Source: Pseudohoeflea suaedae
GTDB taxonomy: Bacteria; Pseudomonadota; Alphaproteobacteria; Rhizobiales; Rhizobiaceae
Direction: 5' to 3'
Assembly (NCBI RefSeq): GCF_004354915.1
Contig: NZ_SMSI01000001.1
Coordinates: forward strand, 124,001 to 188,000
DNA length: 64,000 nt
Shown in pieces: positions 41,352 through 50,214 of this stretch. The position numbers were made by a program, and so were the translations under genes. How positions within the stretch are numbered: the stretch's first letter is position 1; each line of letters opens with the position of its first letter. The notes beneath the pieces are model-generated. The model was not told where the DNA came from. It did not search any database and saw only the letters and a program-made list of their open reading frames with translations.

Positions 41352-42010
41352 GCGCGCTCTTTTTCCGCGACCTGAAGATCGCCGGCCGCTCCGGTGGCGC
41401 CGCCATGCTGGGGCTGTTGTTCTTCATGGCCGTCGTCGCGGTCATTCCCTTCGGCGTCGGCCCCGATCTCAACCTGCTTGCGCGCATCGGGCCGGCCATT
41501 CTCTGGATCGGCGCCCTGCTGGCCTCCCTTCTCGGGCTCGACCGGCTGTTTCAGGCCGACCGGGAGGACGGTTCCCTGGACATTCTCCTGATGCAGGATT
41601 TTGCCGGTCTGGTGATCACGATCCTGGTCAAGACCGCCGCCCACTGGGTCGCGACCGGCCTGCCGCTGGTCGTCGCCTCGCCGCTCCTGTCGCTGATGAT
41701 GAACATGGACCTGCAAGCATCCGGCGCGGTGCTGCTGACGCTTCTGGTCGGCTCGCCGGCGGTCGCCCTCATCGGGGCTGCGGGTGCTGCGATCGCGGTG
41801 TCGCTGCCGCGCGGCGGACTTCTGGTTTCGGTGCTGATCCTGCCGCTGACGATTCCGGTACTGATCTTCGGGGTGAGCGCTGCCTATGCGGCCGTCACCG
41901 ATCCCGACCCCTTCATGCCGCCCTTCCTGATCCTCTGCGCGATCACGCTGTTCTTCGCCGTCATCGGTCCGCTGGCCGCCGCACTGGCGCTCAGGGCTGC
42001 GGCGGATTGA
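41348..42010 (+). CDS. ccmB: Haem exporter membrane protein CcmB
   Basis: 220 residues with six hydrophobic segments; LFFRDLKIAGRSGG at the N terminus and DREDGSLDILLMQ are family features. Membrane partner of CcmA. The next ccm gene follows only after 374 bp, because a MITE lies in the gap. Confidence 0.94.
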   Translation: MSALFFRDLKIAGRSGGAAMLGLLFFMAVVAVIPFGVGPDLNLLARIGPAILWIGALLASLLGLDRLFQADREDGSLDILLMQDFAGLVITILVKTAAHWVATGLPLVVASPLLSLMMNMDLQASGAVLLTLLVGSPAVALIGAAGAAIAVSLPRGGLLVSVLILPLTIPVLIFGVSAAYAAVTDPDPFMPPFLILCAITLFFAVIGPLAAALALRAAAD

Positions 42011-42055
42011 TCACCTTTGATTGAGATCATTGTTATGAAAAGCCTGATAGCTTAA

Positions 42056-42319
42056 GGGTCAGGGCCTGTTAATATGATTGGAATGGCGCTTGAGGTGGCA
42101 AGATATGTAAGGAAAAGTCCGAAGAGCGGGGCCGTCGCCCCGGTCGAGGACTTTGACGCGGCAGATCGCAGCCAGATCAGGCGTCCTTCGGATCGGACGA
42201 ATTTGTACGGGCTGCTTTGTCGCGAGGCCTTGAAAGGCTTGAGCCTTCCTGCGGCCTCGCTTCGCGCATCCGCACAAATTCGATCAGACCATTCCAACCA
42301 GATTAACAGGTCCTGACCC
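42056..42319. mobile_element. 264-bp MITE with 31-bp terminal inverted repeats and TAA target duplication
   Basis: Ends begin GGGTCAGG; the left repeat (42056-42086) and right repeat (42289-42319) match at 28 of 31 positions. The flanking TAA at 42053-42055 and 42320-42322 is a 3-bp direct repeat, the TNA type produced by IS5-family elements. No transposase; two short open frames inside are the only ORFs. An inner pair CGAATTTGT / ACAAATTCG (about 42197-42284) makes the element highly foldable. It splits ccmB from ccmC. Confidence 0.8.
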
Positions 42320-42384
42320 TAATAGGCAGGCAATTCAGGACCAACGCACGCCATGGAAACCGTTGCAAAGACGTGCAGTGATTT

Positions 42385-43149
42385 ATGAGTGAAACGACCG
42401 CATCCCGCCCCGGCTGGTTCACCAGTCTCGCCAACCCGACCCGCTTCCTCGGTCTGGCCGGACGGCTGACACCATGGCTTGCCGGCCTCACGGCGATCAC
42501 GCTCGTGATCGGCCTCTACATGGCGTTCACGGCACCGGAGGACTACCAGCAAGGCTCCACCGTGCGCATCATGTTCATTCATGTGCCCTCGGCCTGGCTT
42601 GCCATGATGTGCTATTCCATCATGGCGGTATCGGCGATCGGATCGCTCGTCTGGCGACACCCGCTGGCCGACGTCTCGGTCAGGGCGGCAGCTCCTATCG
42701 GAGCGGTCTTCACCGCGCTCGCCCTGGTTACCGGCAGCCTCTGGGGCAAACCCATGTGGGGCACCTGGTGGGTCTGGGACGCGCGCCTGACGTCCTTTTT
42801 CGTGCTGTTTCTGATGTATCTCGGCCTGATAGCGCTCGATCGCGCCATGGACGATGCGAACCGCTCGGCCCGCGTTTCGGCGGTGCTCGTGCTCATCGGT
42901 TTCATCAACATCCCGATCATCAAGTTCTCGGTCGACTGGTGGAACACGCTGCACCAGCCGGCAAGCGTCTTGCGCGCCGATGGCCCGACCATTCATCCGA
43001 CGCTGCTCTATCCGCTTCTCGTCATGGCGATCGGCTTCACGCTTCTGTTCTTCACCCTGCATCTGATGGCGATGCGCAACGAGATCTGGCGCCGCAGGGT
43101 CAACGTGATGCGCCAGAATGCGGCCCGCCGCATCGGAGCGAAATCATGA
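42385..43149 (+). CDS. ccmC: Haem transporter/ligase CcmC
   Basis: 254 residues, six transmembrane segments. The tryptophan-rich haem-handling motif is GTWWVWDARLTS, flanked by conserved His residues (FIHVPSAWLAM; STLHQPAS-like NTLHQPASV). It attaches haem to CcmE. Because of the MITE upstream, it may need a promoter separate from ccmAB. Overlaps ccmD by 4 nt. Confidence 0.95.
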   Translation: MSETTASRPGWFTSLANPTRFLGLAGRLTPWLAGLTAITLVIGLYMAFTAPEDYQQGSTVRIMFIHVPSAWLAMMCYSIMAVSAIGSLVWRHPLADVSVRAAAPIGAVFTALALVTGSLWGKPMWGTWWVWDARLTSFFVLFLMYLGLIALDRAMDDANRSARVSAVLVLIGFINIPIIKFSVDWWNTLHQPASVLRADGPTIHPTLLYPLLVMAIGFTLLFFTLHLMAMRNEIWRRRVNVMRQNAARRIGAKS

Positions 43150-43334
43150 TGACGCACGCGACCTATGTCGCCCTCTCCTATGGGGCTGCCGTCGTTCTGA
43201 TCGGCGGCCTTGTGCTGATGACCCTTCTCGACGGGCGCGCCCGCAAGCGCGATCTGGCCGAACTCGAAGCGCAAGGCATCCGCCGTCGCTCGTCCGCCGC
43301 CCAGGAACCCGGGCAGGATCAGGCCGACACATGA
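43146..43334 (+). CDS. ccmD: Haem exporter protein CcmD
   Basis: 62-residue single-pass protein: one hydrophobic helix (YVALSYGAAVVLIGGLVLM, about 7-25) and a basic cytoplasmic tail (DGRARKRDLAELEAQGIRRR). It helps CcmC-CcmE interaction. Start overlaps ccmC stop and stop overlaps ccmG start, both ATGA, so translation is coupled. Confidence 0.92.
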   Translation: MMTHATYVALSYGAAVVLIGGLVLMTLLDGRARKRDLAELEAQGIRRRSSAAQEPGQDQADT

Positions 43335-43948
43335 GTTCAGATCATTCCGAGCCGCATCACGACGAGGCATCCTCAGGCAGAAGCGGCCGCAGCCGCTTCA
43401 TATTTGCCTTTCTGCCGCTCATCGTCTTCGCCCTGCTGGCCATCTTCTTCTACGTGCAGCTCATTTCCGGCCGTGACGCCAATGAGGTGCCATCCGTGCT
43501 GATCGGCACCAAGGCACCCTTGCTCGACCTGCCGCCACTCGAAGGGCTCATGCATGACGGTTCGCAGGTGCCTGCGCTCACGGACGGCGAGATCGCCGGC
43601 AAGCTGACGCTCATCAACGTATTTGCATCCTGGTGCGTACCCTGCCGGCAGGAACACCCCTATCTGCTGGAACTGTCGAAGGACCCGCGCATCGAAGTGG
43701 TCGCGATCAACTACAAGGACAAGACCGAGAACGCGCTGCAATTTCTCGACGAACTCGGCAATCCCTACGCCGCCGTCGGCATCGATCCACGCGGCCAGGC
43801 CTCGATAGACTGGGGCGTCTACGGCATTCCCGAAACCTATCTCGTCGGTCCCGACGGCACGATCCTGTTCAAGCAGATCGGACCTTTCACGGAAGAGTTG
43901 ATCGCGGAAAAGCTCGAGCCGCTCATCGCCGAACATGCGGTCAAATAG
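43331..43948 (+). CDS. ccmG: Thiol:disulfide interchange protein CcmG/DsbE
   Basis: 205 residues: an N-terminal membrane anchor (about 23-44) and a periplasmic thioredoxin domain with active site WCVPC in NVFASWCVPCRQEHP and the cis-Pro segment YGIPETYLVGPDG. It reduces apocytochrome c cysteines before haem ligation. Last gene of the cluster; convergent with yciB. Confidence 0.94.
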   Translation: MSSDHSEPHHDEASSGRSGRSRFIFAFLPLIVFALLAIFFYVQLISGRDANEVPSVLIGTKAPLLDLPPLEGLMHDGSQVPALTDGEIAGKLTLINVFASWCVPCRQEHPYLLELSKDPRIEVVAINYKDKTENALQFLDELGNPYAAVGIDPRGQASIDWGVYGIPETYLVGPDGTILFKQIGPFTEELIAEKLEPLIAEHAVK

Positions 43949-43979
43949 GCGGCTTGGCCGTCAGGCGTAAAAGTGACGG

Positions 43980-44654
43980 TCACTTCTTCTCTGCCTCGCC
44001 CTCTTCCGGCAGCGCGTGACGCATCATCAGCGGCATCTGCGCGGCCATGAACAGGATCGACAGCGGCATGTTGCCCCAGACCTTGAAGGCGACCCAGGTG
44101 TCGGTCGAGAAATTGCGCCACATGAATTCGTTCAGGACCGCCATGAACAGGAAGAACAGGCCCCAGCGGAAGGTCAGCTTGCGCCAGCCTTCGGCATCGA
44201 GCCGGAAGGCGGAATCGAAGACGTAGCCCAAAAACGACTTTCCGAAGGCGAGCCCCCCGAGCAGGATCACGCCGAACATCGTGTTGATGATCGTCGGCTT
44301 CAACTTGATGAAGGTTTCGTCGTGAAGCCAGAGCGTCAGCGCGCCGAAGACGAGCACGATGGCCCCGGAAAGAACGGGCATGATGGGAATGGTGCGCGTA
44401 AGCACCCAGGAGATGGTGAGCGCGATCGCGGTGGCCACCATGAAGCAGGCCGTGCCGATGAAGATCGGTTCGCCGAGCTGGGCGAGAAATGGAATTTTCT
44501 CGCCGATCCATTCGCCCCTGAAATTGGCGAAGAAGAAGACGAGAAGCGGCCCAAGTTCCAGCGCCAGCTTGAGCATGGGGTTGATGTGCTTGCGCTTCGG
44601 GTCGCCGGGATCGCGCTCGAATATGGTCTCGTCATTATCGGGCTGGGTGTTCAT
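43980..44654 (-). CDS. yciB: Inner-membrane-spanning protein YciB / septation protein A
   Basis: 224 residues, about six hydrophobic segments; family motifs [23 protein letters not shown], and [30 protein letters not shown]. Also called IspZ; involved in envelope maintenance and septation. Start overlaps the ftsY stop by 4 nt, so it is the last gene of the dapF-mtaB-ftsY-yciB operon. Confidence 0.95.
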   Translation of the reverse strand: MNTQPDNDETIFERDPGDPKRKHINPMLKLALELGPLLVFFFANFRGEWIGEKIPFLAQLGEPIFIGTACFMVATAIALTISWVLTRTIPIMPVLSGAIVLVFGALTLWLHDETFIKLKPTIINTMFGVILLGGLAFGKSFLGYVFDSAFRLDAEGWRKLTFRWGLFFLFMAVLNEFMWRNFSTDTWVAFKVWGNMPLSILFMAAQMPLMMRHALPEEGEAEKK

Positions 44655-46315
44655 TCCGTCTCTCCAACGATCGCCTGCGCGAAATCCTTTGCCTCGAAAG
44701 GCTCGAGATCGTCGACCCCCTCGCCCACGCCGATGAAGTAGACCGGCAATTTGTGCTTGGCGGCGATGGCGACAAGAATGCCGCCCCGTGCCGTTCCATC
44801 GAGCTTGGTCATCACCAGCCCGTTGACGCCCGCGACATTGCGGAAGATTTCGACCTGGTTGAGTGCATTCTGTCCGGTCGTCGCATCGAGCGTCTGCAGC
44901 ACCGTGTGCGGAGCGTCCGGGTCGAGCTTGCCGATCACGCGGACGACCTTGGCGAGCTCGTCCATCAGTTCGGCCTTGTTCTGCAACCGGCCGGCCGTGT
45001 CGATGATGACGACGTCCGACCTGTTCTCGCGCGCCCGTTCGATCGCCTCATAGGCGAGGCCGGCCGCATCCGCGCCGAGCTTCGTCGCCACCACTTCGGA
45101 ATTTGTCCGCTCGCCCCAGATCTTCAGCTGCTCGATCGCGGCGGCGCGGAACGTGTCGCCTGCGGCCAGCGTGACCTTCAGTCCGCCAGCGGTCAGCTTG
45201 GCGGCCAGCTTGCCGATCGTGGTGGTCTTGCCGGTTCCGTTGACGCCGACGACGAGAATGACGTGCGGCTTGTGGCTCAGATCGAGTTCCAGGGGCCTTG
45301 CGACGGGCGTCAGCACGGTCTCGATCTCGGTCGCCATCACCTGCGCGACCTCCTTTGAGGAGACATCGCGCCCGTAGCGGCCCGCAGATAGCGTATCGGT
45401 GATCCTGAGCGCCGTCTCGAGCCCGAGATCCGCCTGGATCAGCACGTCCTCGAGATCCTGCAGCGTATCCTCGTCGAGCTTGCGGCGGGTGAAGATGCCG
45501 GTGACCTGGTTGGACAGTTGAGCCGACGAGCGCGACAGGCCTTCACGCAGGCGCTGCCACCAGCTCCGCCGCTCGACGGAGCTTTCGGGTTCCACCGATG
45601 CGCCGGCATCCGCACCCGCATCCGTCAGCTCCCGTCCGATGCGTACCTGCGACGATCCCGAATAGCCGACAGGCTTCGGTTCGGGTTCGGGTTCGGGTTC
45701 GGGTTCGGGTTCGGGTTCGGGTTCGGGTTCGGGTTCGGGTTCGGGTTCGGGTTCGGGTTCGGGTTCGGGTTCGGAAACAGGCTCGGCGACCGCCGGCTCG
45801 GTGGCCATCTCTTCCACCACCGCTTCCACAGCCGCTTCGACATCACCAATCGCACCCTCGAGCGTATCCATCGCCTCTTCGAGGTCTGCTGCAGGCTCAG
45901 CAAGCGGCGTGTCCTCGGCCGCCGCTGCTGGGCCTTCTGGCGCTTCCGGCACACTCTCCGCCGCATCGACGGCGAAAGCTTCCGTTGCCTCGGCTTCCTC
46001 GATTTCCGGGGCGGCTTTCAGATCGCTGACACTGTCCGGCTCATCTGCTGCTTCGTCATCGACAGGCGGCGTTTCGCCAGCATGTGTCTCGTCGGCCGGA
46101 GGAGCCGGTGCGAGATCGGTCCCGGCGGCCGTTTCCGGCGTGAACTGCATCCCGCCGTCCCGCGGAAAATGACCGACTTCGGCGGCCGCTTCAGCCGCTG
46201 GTTCGGCATCCGGCACGGCGCTTGCGGGGATGGCCTCCGGCGCTGTCTCCTCGGATTTTTCCTCGGCCTGTTTCTTGCCGAAGGAGAAGACCTTCTTGAT
46301 GAAATTCATCGCCAT
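44651..46315 (-). CDS. ftsY: Signal recognition particle receptor FtsY
   Basis: 554 residues. A long acidic N-terminal A domain (about 1-240, rich in Glu, Ala, Pro) contains an uninterrupted Glu-Pro dipeptide run at about 181-213 encoded by a hexanucleotide repeat; the NG domain follows (from about 250). GTPase motifs [30 protein letters not shown]. It receives ribosome-nascent chains from Ffh at the membrane. Start overlaps the mtaB stop by 10 nt. Confidence 0.96.
   Translation of the reverse strand: MAMNFIKKVFSFGKKQAEEKSEETAPEAIPASAVPDAEPAAEAAAEVGHFPRDGGMQFTPETAAGTDLAPAPPADETHAGETPPVDDEAADEPDSVSDLKAAPEIEEAEATEAFAVDAAESVPEAPEGPAAAAEDTPLAEPAADLEEAMDTLEGAIGDVEAAVEAVVEEMATEPAVAEPVSEPEPEPEPEPEPEPEPEPEPEPEPEPEPEPEPKPVGYSGSSQVRIGRELTDAGADAGASVEPESSVERRSWWQRLREGLSRSSAQLSNQVTGIFTRRKLDEDTLQDLEDVLIQADLGLETALRITDTLSAGRYGRDVSSKEVAQVMATEIETVLTPVARPLELDLSHKPHVILVVGVNGTGKTTTIGKLAAKLTAGGLKVTLAAGDTFRAAAIEQLKIWGERTNSEVVATKLGADAAGLAYEAIERARENRSDVVIIDTAGRLQNKAELMDELAKVVRVIGKLDPDAPHTVLQTLDATTGQNALNQVEIFRNVAGVNGLVMTKLDGTARGGILVAIAAKHKLPVYFIGVGEGVDDLEPFEAKDFAQAIVGETE
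45678..45773. repeat. 16-copy (GGTTCG) hexanucleotide microsatellite in ftsY
   Basis: 96 bp of perfect GGTTCG units, read on the minus strand as alternating Glu-Pro codons GAA CCC. Copy changes by slippage keep the frame, so they would alter linker length only. Flanks show single diverged units. Confidence 0.95.
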
Positions 46316-47640
46316 GTCGCGACCTCGAGTTGTCTTGCGCCGGCAGGCGCGCGATCACGCACCGGTTCGTCCATGAGGGTCAGCATACCGTCCGAATGAC
46401 CGGCAATGCGAATGCTGCGCGGACCCGGCGACCAATCGGCCTGCACCCGCACCGGGGTGAAATTCTCGGTCCGGGCGATGCCGTTGCGCTCGACGAGCAC
46501 GTCATGCACCCCGCCCCGCGCCACCATCGCATCGAGATGACGGTCGAGCGAGCGGGCACCGGCCTGGCGCAGCCGCGCGGCGCGGTCCTTGATCAGACCG
46601 CGATCGAGCTGCGGCATGCGGGCCGCCGGCGTGCCCGGCCGCGGGCTGTAGGGGAAGACATGCAGGAAGGCGATCCCCGCCTCCTCGACCAGATCGAGCG
46701 AGCGCTGGAAATGCGCGTCCGTTTCTGTCGGGAAACCGGCAATGAGATCGGCGCCGAAGGCGAAACCGGGACGCAGCGAGCGCATCGTCTCGACAAAGGC
46801 CAGCGCTTCCTCGCGGGAATGCCGCCGCTTCATCCGCTTCAGGATCAGGTTGTCGCCATGCTGCAACGACAGATGGAGATAGGGCATGAAGCGGCGGTCG
46901 GTCGCCACCGCGTCCATCAGCGCCTCGTCCACCTCGATGGAATCGATGGACGACAGGCGAAGCCGTTCGATATCCGGAACCTCGCGCAGGACCGTCTGCA
47001 CGAGACGACCGAGCGTCGGCCTTCCCGGAAGATCGGTGCCGTAGCTCGTGGCATCCACCCCGGTCAGCACGATTTCGCGATAGCCGTTGTCGACCAGTTT
47101 GCCGACCTGCTCGACCACCGCGCCCATCGGGACCGAGCGGGAATTGCCGCGACCATAGGGAATGATGCAGAAGGTGCAGCGGTGGTCACAGCCGTTCTGG
47201 ACCTGGACGAAGGCGCGTGTATGCCCCTCGATGGAATCGACCATCTGCGGCGCCGTCTCGCGCACGCTCATGATATCGTTGACGCGGATCTTCTCGCTGT
47301 CCCTCGCGCCGAAATCCGGCAGGCTGCGATAGGTTTCGGCCCTTGTCTTCAGATCATTGCCGATCACCGCGTCCACTTCCGGCATGGCGGCGAAGGTTTC
47401 CGGCTCGGTCTGCGCCGCGCAGCCCGACACCACGATGCGGATGTCGGGATTCTCGCGCCGCGCCTTGCGGATCTGCTGACGCGCCGAACGCACCGCTTCC
47501 GCCGTCACCGCGCAGGTATTGACCACGAGCGTATCGGAAAGCCCGGCCTCGGCGGCAGCTTTCGAGATCGCCTCGGATTCGTAGATGTTCAGACGGCAAC
47601 CGAAGGTGAGGGTTTTCACGGGGCGCAAGGTCTCGCTCAC
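46306..47640 (-). CDS. mtaB: tRNA (t6A37)-methylthiotransferase
   Basis: 444 residues from a GTG at 47640 overlapping the dapF stop (GTGA), with GGGGAG upstream. N-terminal UPF0004 domain cysteines in FGCRLN, NTCAVT and SGCAAQ; radical-SAM CX3CX2C in [17 protein letters not shown]-terminal TRAM-like domain. Converts t6A to ms2t6A in tRNA. The TCAVT rather than TCSVR pattern favours MtaB over MiaB/RimO. Confidence 0.94.
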   Translation of the reverse strand: MSETLRPVKTLTFGCRLNIYESEAISKAAAEAGLSDTLVVNTCAVTAEAVRSARQQIRKARRENPDIRIVVSGCAAQTEPETFAAMPEVDAVIGNDLKTRAETYRSLPDFGARDSEKIRVNDIMSVRETAPQMVDSIEGHTRAFVQVQNGCDHRCTFCIIPYGRGNSRSVPMGAVVEQVGKLVDNGYREIVLTGVDATSYGTDLPGRPTLGRLVQTVLREVPDIERLRLSSIDSIEVDEALMDAVATDRRFMPYLHLSLQHGDNLILKRMKRRHSREEALAFVETMRSLRPGFAFGADLIAGFPTETDAHFQRSLDLVEEAGIAFLHVFPYSPRPGTPAARMPQLDRGLIKDRAARLRQAGARSLDRHLDAMVARGGVHDVLVERNGIARTENFTPVRVQADWSPGPRSIRIAGHSDGMLTLMDEPVRDRAPAGARQLEVATWR

Positions 47641-48515
47641 GCCGTCTCCCCTTCGCGCTCCCAGGAGCCGGTTGCGGGATCGACATGACCCGACCATTCC
47701 CATTCGGCGGGGCCCGTCATGATGACGTGGTCGTTCTCGCGCCATTCGATCTCGAGCGGACCGCCGGGAACGGTCACCGTCATCTTGCGACCCGTGCGCC
47801 CGGTGCGCGCGGCGCTTACCGCCGTCGCACAGGCCGCCGAACCGCAGGCCTTCGTCAACCCCGCGCCGCGCTCCCAGGTCCACATCTCGATGCTCGTCGG
47901 AGACGTCACCTGGGCAATGGTGATGTTGGCGCGGTTGGGGAAGATCGGATGGTTTTCCAGGAGCGGACCGAAGCGCCTGATGTCGTAGTCGTGGATGTCC
48001 CTCTCGACCCAGAAGATCGCATGGGGATTGCCCATCGAGGCAACCGACGGCGAATGCAGGATCGGCGCATCGATCGGCCCGATCTGCAACTCTATGCGGC
48101 TGGTGTCGTGGAATTCCTCGGCAAGCGGGATCTTGTCCCAGTCGAATACGGGCTTGCCCATGTCGACGGATATCGTGCCGTCGGCATGTTCCTCGGCGTT
48201 CACGATGCCTGCCCGTGTCTCGAATGTATAGGACATGCGGCCCGTCTCGGCCGAAAGCGCCTGCACGACGCAGCGCGTGCCGTTGCCGCAGGCTTCCGCC
48301 TGGCTGCCGTCCGCGTTCAGGATCTCGACACGAAAATCGGTTCCGTGAAGCCGGGCGTCGTGAATGGCCATGATCTGGTCGAAATGCGTATGTTCGCCAG
48401 ACGCAAGCGCGATCGCCGCCTCGGGCGTGACGCGGTCGTTCCGCCCGCGCATGTCGATGACGAGGATTTCGTTTCCGAGCCCGTTCATGCGGGCGAATGG
48501 CGCTTGGGTGTTCAT
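47637..48515 (-). CDS. dapF: Diaminopimelate epimerase
   Basis: 292 residues. Catalytic cysteines in [10 protein letters not shown] and [11 protein letters not shown], in the two mirror-related domains. Interconverts LL- and meso-diaminopimelate for lysine and peptidoglycan. First gene of the operon dapF-mtaB-ftsY-yciB, all linked by short overlaps. Confidence 0.97.
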   Translation of the reverse strand: MNTQAPFARMNGLGNEILVIDMRGRNDRVTPEAAIALASGEHTHFDQIMAIHDARLHGTDFRVEILNADGSQAEACGNGTRCVVQALSAETGRMSYTFETRAGIVNAEEHADGTISVDMGKPVFDWDKIPLAEEFHDTSRIELQIGPIDAPILHSPSVASMGNPHAIFWVERDIHDYDIRRFGPLLENHPIFPNRANITIAQVTSPTSIEMWTWERGAGLTKACGSAACATAVSAARTGRTGRKMTVTVPGGPLEIEWRENDHVIMTGPAEWEWSGHVDPATGSWEREGETA

Positions 48516-48533
48516 GCCCTGCTATATGGCTGA

Positions 48534-48560
48534 AACCGGCACTGATTACCAGTGCCGGTT
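48534..48560 (-). terminator. Probable terminator of the DUF1328 gene
   Basis: Perfect 11-bp stem AACCGGCACTG-ATTAC-CAGTGCCGGTT between the DUF1328 stop and the dapF start; a short T run (TTTCAG) follows on the minus strand. Confidence 0.65.
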
Positions 48561-48592
48561 CCCTTTACGTCTCGTCTCTGGGGTGAGCTTGT

Positions 48593-48754
48593 CTAGGCGA
48601 TCGCCACTATGCCGAAGAGCACAAGCAGGAAGAGGATCAGCACGATGCCGATCAGCAGCTTGGCGCCGGTCATGGCCGCACCGGAAATCGAATTGAAGCC
48701 GAGCAGACCGGCAACGGCTGCGACGACGAGTAGAATGAGAATCCATTTAATCAT
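48593..48754 (-). CDS. DUF1328 small membrane protein
   Basis: 53 residues, two hydrophobic helices separated by SISGAAMTGAKL: the DUF1328 (YtjA-like) family, abundant in proteobacteria, function unknown and often stress-induced. ATG 48754 (MIKWILILLV) follows a GGAGG-containing stretch; upstream in-frame codons lack similarity. Confidence 0.88.
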   Translation of the reverse strand: MIKWILILLVVAAVAGLLGFNSISGAAMTGAKLLIGIVLILFLLVLFGIVAIA

Positions 48755-48820
48755 TGGAAATTGCCTCCGCGTGAAATTTTCCACCCGCTAAACGCGGCCG
48801 GAGCGGCGCAGGTTCCCTGC

Positions 48821-49891
48821 TTACACGGCCGGTGCGTGGATATCCGCACTATCGCCGCGCCTGGGATCGGGTCCGGTTTCCCGAATGTCCCAATGTTCGG
48901 CCGGCTCGAGCGCCCGGAAGCGATGGGCGAGTATGCCGCGGCTTTCCAGCGCCTCGGCCAACTGCTTGCGCGGATCGTGCATGGATTCGTTGGTGAGCTG
49001 GAAGGTCCCCCAGTGATGGCCGATCCCGTGGGTTGCGCCGAGCGTTTCGAACCCCTTGACCGCTTCCTCCGGGTTCTGGTGCTGGTCCTTCATGAACCAG
49101 CGCGGGTCGTAGGCGCCGATCGGCAGGATCGCGAGATCGAAATCGCCATGCTTTTTCCTGGCCAGCTCATAAGGGCGTCCGTGGTCATAGCCGGTATCGC
49201 CGATGTGGAAGATGCGGCGCTGGCCCGTCTCCACGGTGAAGCCCGACCACAAGGCCATGGAGCGGTCTCCCACACCCCGCGCCGACCAATGGTGACAGCG
49301 TTCGAAATGGATGGTCAGCGGTCCGAATTGCGTCACGTCATCCCAGTCACCGGTCTCGACGTCCATGTCCGGAACCTTGGCATGGATGATCCGGTCGTTG
49401 CCGAGCGGCGTGACGACCCGCGGGGCGTTGCGCTGATGAAGCCGTTTCAGGGTCGCCAGATCGAGATGGTCATAATGATTGTGCGACAGCAGGATCAGAT
49501 CGATATCCGGCAGATCATCGAGCGGCATGCCCGGCTCACGCCGGCGTTTCGGGCCGATGAAGGGCACGGGGCTGGCACGTTCGGACCAGACGGGATCGGT
49601 GAGAATGTTCACTCCGGCGGTCTGGATCAACAGGGCGGCATGGCCGATCGCCGTCACCCGGATGCCGTCGCCCTCCACGCGCGCCGGCGGCGCAGCGGGT
49701 GCCGCCTTGTTTTCGGTGTGCTTCGGCCATTTGGCCATGGGCTGCATCTTCCACTTGAAGACGTCCTTGAGCCCGTGCGGCGTCATGCCTTCCGGATTGA
49801 AGAAGCGGGTGCCGTCGAAATGATCGCTCTCCGGCCCGGAGTAGTAGGGATTTTTCTTCGGCACAGGCGGCTCCGGCTGCAAGGGGATCAT
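48821..49891 (-). CDS. Metallo-beta-lactamase-fold hydrolase, NAPE-PLD-like
   Basis: 356 residues from ATG 49891. NPYYSGPESDHFDGTRFFNPEG near the N terminus, then GHAALLIQTAG, zinc site SHNHYDHLD, ERCHHWSARG and GHHWGTFQLTNE match the UlaG/N-acylphosphatidylethanolamine phospholipase D-like subgroup. Possible phosphodiesterase on lipids; not proven. The frame stays open to 50176, but upstream residues are unlike the family and no good ribosome site decides; start uncertain. Confidence 0.87.
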   Translation of the reverse strand: MIPLQPEPPVPKKNPYYSGPESDHFDGTRFFNPEGMTPHGLKDVFKWKMQPMAKWPKHTENKAAPAAPPARVEGDGIRVTAIGHAALLIQTAGVNILTDPVWSERASPVPFIGPKRRREPGMPLDDLPDIDLILLSHNHYDHLDLATLKRLHQRNAPRVVTPLGNDRIIHAKVPDMDVETGDWDDVTQFGPLTIHFERCHHWSARGVGDRSMALWSGFTVETGQRRIFHIGDTGYDHGRPYELARKKHGDFDLAILPIGAYDPRWFMKDQHQNPEEAVKGFETLGATHGIGHHWGTFQLTNESMHDPRKQLAEALESRGILAHRFRALEPAEHWDIRETGPDPRRGDSADIHAPAV

Positions 49892-50214
49892 GCTTCGCTC
49901 GTCTGGACGATATGGGTGCGCCAACCCGCCGATCAAGCCTCCCGGCGACCGCAACACCCCGCCGAGCTTGACTTTCCGGTCCATCTCCTGTTTAAGCGCA
50001 GCGAATTCTGCGACGAGCTTATTGCGAGCCGCCGACCGGGGCGCCCGAAGGGGCCGATCCCGGAGGTCAACACCCGACAGCGCGATGCGCCCTCGGGTGC
50101 CGTTCGGCTTTGTGCATGGCCCGTCCTCGAAGACGCGGAAGGCGCGCGGTTTGGCGCAGCGCCCTTTGCGGCCCATATGAGCCGGAGGAAACTCCGGAAC
50201 GTTAGGACGATTGG

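Noticed and set aside
42074-42316. 80- and 81-codon open frames inside the ccmB-ccmC gap
   Set aside because: They span the terminal repeats of the MITE on both strands and have no recognised domain; such frames are by-products of the element.
45678-45773. CRISPR-like or telomere-like array
   Set aside because: Units are 6 bp without spacers and lie in frame inside ftsY; it is a coding microsatellite.
49984-50176. Longer N terminus (up to 95 residues more) for the metallo-beta-lactamase-fold protein
   Set aside because: The added residues lack similarity to the family, and the AGGAG near 49986 is too close to its ATG to serve as a ribosome site.
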